Source of the DNA: Candidatus Aphodovivens excrementavium
GTDB lineage: Bacteria > Actinomycetota > Coriobacteriia > Coriobacteriales > Eggerthellaceae
DNA length: 64,000 nt
Direction: 5' to 3'
Assembly: GCA_018715935.1 (NCBI GenBank)
Contig: DVKR01000005.1
Span: 1-64,000, forward strand
A program made the translations under genes and the position numbers. Under the pieces are notes generated by a model. The model saw only the letters and a list, made by a program, of their open reading frames with translations, searched no databases and was not told the origin of the DNA. Of this stretch, positions 62,226 to 64,000 are shown one piece after another. Positions within the stretch are counted from its first letter, which is position 1, and every line of letters starts with the position of its first letter.

Positions 62226-62579
62226 TTGAACGAGCGAACCGAGGCTCATGAAGCCCACCAAGAATCATCTTGCGTAACTGCAGCTCCCGAATGCATGCCT
62301 GACGAAGAGTTGCTCTACGAGCTCGCAGACCTCTTCAAGGTGTTTGGAGACACTACGCGCATCAAAATTCTTTACGCCCTTATGGGCGCCGAACTAAGCG
62401 TGGGAGATCTCGCCGATTTAGTGGGCGCGTCTCAAAGTGCGGTTTCGCACCAATTGCGCACGCTCAAGCAAGCGCGTTTGGTCAAGTTTCAGCGCGACGG
62501 CAAAAACGTCATCTATTCCTTATCCGACGACCATGTTTACACAATGCTCGCACAGGGCATGACGCACATCTGCGAGTAG
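62226..62579 (+). CDS. ArsR/SmtB-family metal-responsive repressor
   Basis: Winged-helix repressor of 117 aa that releases DNA when it binds metal. The recognition helix region is GASQSAVSHQLRTLKQARLV. The C-terminus ends DDHVYTMLAQGMTHICE, the alpha-5 site (D-H...H-x-x-E) seen in zinc/cobalt sensors such as SmtB and CzrA. Cysteines also occur near the N-terminus (SSCVTAAPEC), as in CadC-type sensors. I use the TTG at 62226, five bases after AAAGGTGG. It is followed by the HMA and P-type ATPase genes. Confidence 0.9.
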   Translation: MNERTEAHEAHQESSCVTAAPECMPDEELLYELADLFKVFGDTTRIKILYALMGAELSVGDLADLVGASQSAVSHQLRTLKQARLVKFQRDGKNVIYSLSDDHVYTMLAQGMTHICE

Positions 62580-62664
62580 CTTCTGCAACACCTTAGAACC
62601 ACTCTGACGATTGCTTTCGCAACGTCAGGTTCATCCATAAGGACAGAACCGAAAGGAACCCACC

Positions 62665-62883
62665 ATGCGTAAATCGTTCAAACTCCAAGATCTAGATTGT
62701 GCGAACTGTGCCGCAAAAATGGAAGAGGCAATTTGCAAGATCGACGGAGTCGAGAAGGCAACGGTGAGCTTTATGACCCAAAAGCTCACTCTCGTTGCCG
62801 ACGAAGCTAGATTCAACTCGATAGTCGACGAAGCTCAGCGCATCTGCTCAAAGATCGAGCCGGACTGCATTATCGTTCGCTAG
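62665..62883 (+). CDS. free-standing heavy-metal-binding (HMA) domain protein
   Basis: A 72-aa metallochaperone-like protein of one HMA domain with the metal site LDCANCAAKMEEAI (CxxC at about 11-14). In many P-type ATPases this domain is the N-terminus; here it is separate and encoded just before an ATPase that lacks it, so it probably delivers metal to it. The ATG follows GAAAGGAACCC. Confidence 0.9.
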   Translation: MRKSFKLQDLDCANCAAKMEEAICKIDGVEKATVSFMTQKLTLVADEARFNSIVDEAQRICSKIEPDCIIVR

Positions 62884-63021
62884 CCGCTTCAAACCGCAAC
62901 TTTGTAATCTATCTTCGCATTTATCTGCATCTATCGCCATAAGCTGCGCTTTGCCGTTCATGGCAAGCGTATGTCTTTTGCATGCAAAATCATATCCCCA
63001 CTCCCTACCTAAGGAACCCCT

Positions 63022-64000
63022 ATGACCCGTAAGCAGAAACGATGGCTTGTTCGCATCGTCGTAGCATTGGTACTGTTTGCCGCCGTGTTCGCAATTACAG
63101 AGATTCTACCGCTCGATTCTTGGTTTGGCAGTCGCACCGCGGCAATTTGGTTTGAATTTGCACTTTTCCTTGTCCCCTACCTCATCGCTGGCTACGACGT
63201 GTTGCTCAAAGCGGCACGCAACATCGGCAACGGACAAGTATTTGACGAAAATTTCCTCATGTCTGTTGCCACTATCGGCGCATTTGCCATGGTTGCGTTT
63301 CCCGACGCCGACCCGCACATGGCCGAAGGTGCAGCAGTAATGCTTTTTTACCAAGTTGGCGAGCTTTTCCAGAGTTACGCGGTAGGTAAAAGCAGGAAGT
63401 CCATTTCTGAGTTGATGGACATTGCTCCCGAGTACGCGAACGTCGAAATTGACGGCGCGATAGAGGAAGTGGATCCGGATGAGGTCGAGACAGGCAGCGT
63501 CTTGGTCGTAAAGCCTGGCGAGCGCATCCCCATCGACGGCACGATTATCGAAGGATCTTCCCAGCTCGACACCGCAGCCCTCACGGGCGAAAGCATGCCG
63601 CGCCTGGTTGAAAAGGGAGACGACGTCATTTCGGGGTGCGTTAACCTCAACGGCGTTATACGCATCATCACCACCAAGCCATACGGAGATTCAACGGTCG
63701 CCCGCATCCTTGAGCTTGTCGAAAACGCGGCGGAGAAAAAAGCACGCACCGAAAACTTCATCACTCGCTTTGCGCACTTCTACACGCCCATTGTCACCGC
63801 AGCCGCCCTTCTCATTGCCATTATTCCCCCGTTGCTGGGGATGGGCGCATGGAGCGACTGGGTCATGCGCGGCCTAACGTTTTTGGTGGTGTCTTGTCCT
63901 TGCGCGCTCGTCATCAGTGTCCCGCTCTCGTTTTTCGGCGGGATTGGCGGCGCCTCTAAGCTTGGCATACTGGTGAAAGGCTCTAACTACCTCGAGACTC
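63022..64000 (+). CDS. heavy-metal P-type ATPase (CadA/ZntA-like), partial
   Basis: Metal-exporting P1B-type ATPase; the first 326 residues are in the window. It has no N-terminal HMA domain. Helices precede the actuator domain with ALTGESMP, and the ion-binding membrane motif SCPCALVIS marks Cd/Zn/Pb-type pumps (copper pumps also use CPC). The gene ends beyond the window before the phosphorylation DKTG motif. The ATG at 63022 follows AAGGAACCCCT. Confidence 0.93.
   Translation, partial: MTRKQKRWLVRIVVALVLFAAVFAITEILPLDSWFGSRTAAIWFEFALFLVPYLIAGYDVLLKAARNIGNGQVFDENFLMSVATIGAFAMVAFPDADPHMAEGAAVMLFYQVGELFQSYAVGKSRKSISELMDIAPEYANVEIDGAIEEVDPDEVETGSVLVVKPGERIPIDGTIIEGSSQLDTAALTGESMPRLVEKGDDVISGCVNLNGVIRIITTKPYGDSTVARILELVENAAEKKARTENFITRFAHFYTPIVTAAALLIAIIPPLLGMGAWSDWVMRGLTFLVVSCPCALVISVPLSFFGGIGGASKLGILVKGSNYLET

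Overview
This window is a moderately GC-rich bacterial chromosome segment. The gene content fits an anaerobic, hydrogen-metabolising member of the Coriobacteriia (Eggerthellales-like): a DacA/VanW envelope, an indolepyruvate:ferredoxin oxidoreductase, an Ech-type hydrogenase, a Tat-exported uptake [NiFe] hydrogenase and SigA. No rRNA lies in the window, so the taxonomy is inference. I saw no phage, insertion sequence or CRISPR array. The only traces of mobile DNA are a possible broken HicA toxin at a tRNA 3' end and the metal-efflux cassette at the right edge.

Layout. Positions 1-9130 are one long minus-strand run: pgsA, a VanW-family wall protein, paaK, an ACT-domain protein, a D-Ala-D-Ala carboxypeptidase, an FHA protein, iorA and iorB (cut by the left edge). 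Positions 9350-14880 are a six-gene Ech hydrogenase operon in the order A-B-C-D-E-F, ended by a terminator. Positions 15280-22350 hold tRNA-Pro, coaBC, hemH, a RluD-like pseudouridine synthase, lspA and ileS. Positions 22600-34560 hold degV, dinB, a zinc-ribbon protein, tRNA-Met, tRNA-Asn, trpS, rlmKL, rpoD, priA and metK with a SAM riboswitch. Positions 34690-39005 run on the plus strand: an ATP-grasp protein, an in-frame fusion of a DUF1461 membrane protein to glutamyl-tRNA synthetase, and a thioesterase. Positions 39030-46720 are a dipeptidase, an EamA transporter, mfd, a carboxymuconolactone-decarboxylase-like protein, a hydrogenase maturation protease and its membrane partner. Positions 47005-50743 are the uptake hydrogenase (small, large, cytochrome b). 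Then come pheA, mntP with an Mn2+ riboswitch, a MutY-like glycosylase, an Rrf2 regulator, a degenerate AAA+ protein, a HAD phosphatase, a heterodimeric ABC exporter pair, tRNA-Asp, and an ArsR / HMA / P-type ATPase cassette cut by the right edge.

How the genes fit together. IorAB makes reduced ferredoxin from aryl-pyruvates, or runs in reverse together with PaaK. Ech can oxidise ferredoxin, evolve H2 and move ions. The periplasmic uptake hydrogenase can return H2 electrons to the quinone pool. Together they would form an H2-cycling energy circuit (inference). PheA and the Ior/PaaK/ACT cluster both touch aromatic amino acids. Two riboswitches (SAM on metK, Mn2+ on mntP) and an ArsR operator give local control.

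The most unusual item is the membrane-protein/GluRS fusion at 36094-38535. It has no stop codon between the two halves but carries a good internal Shine-Dalgarno and ATG, so one ORF may yield both a membrane-tethered and a soluble synthetase. Other oddities are a pseudo-AAA+ protein without a Walker A, an RlmKL with a degraded RlmL active site, and an EchD with a repetitive Ala/Lys tail.
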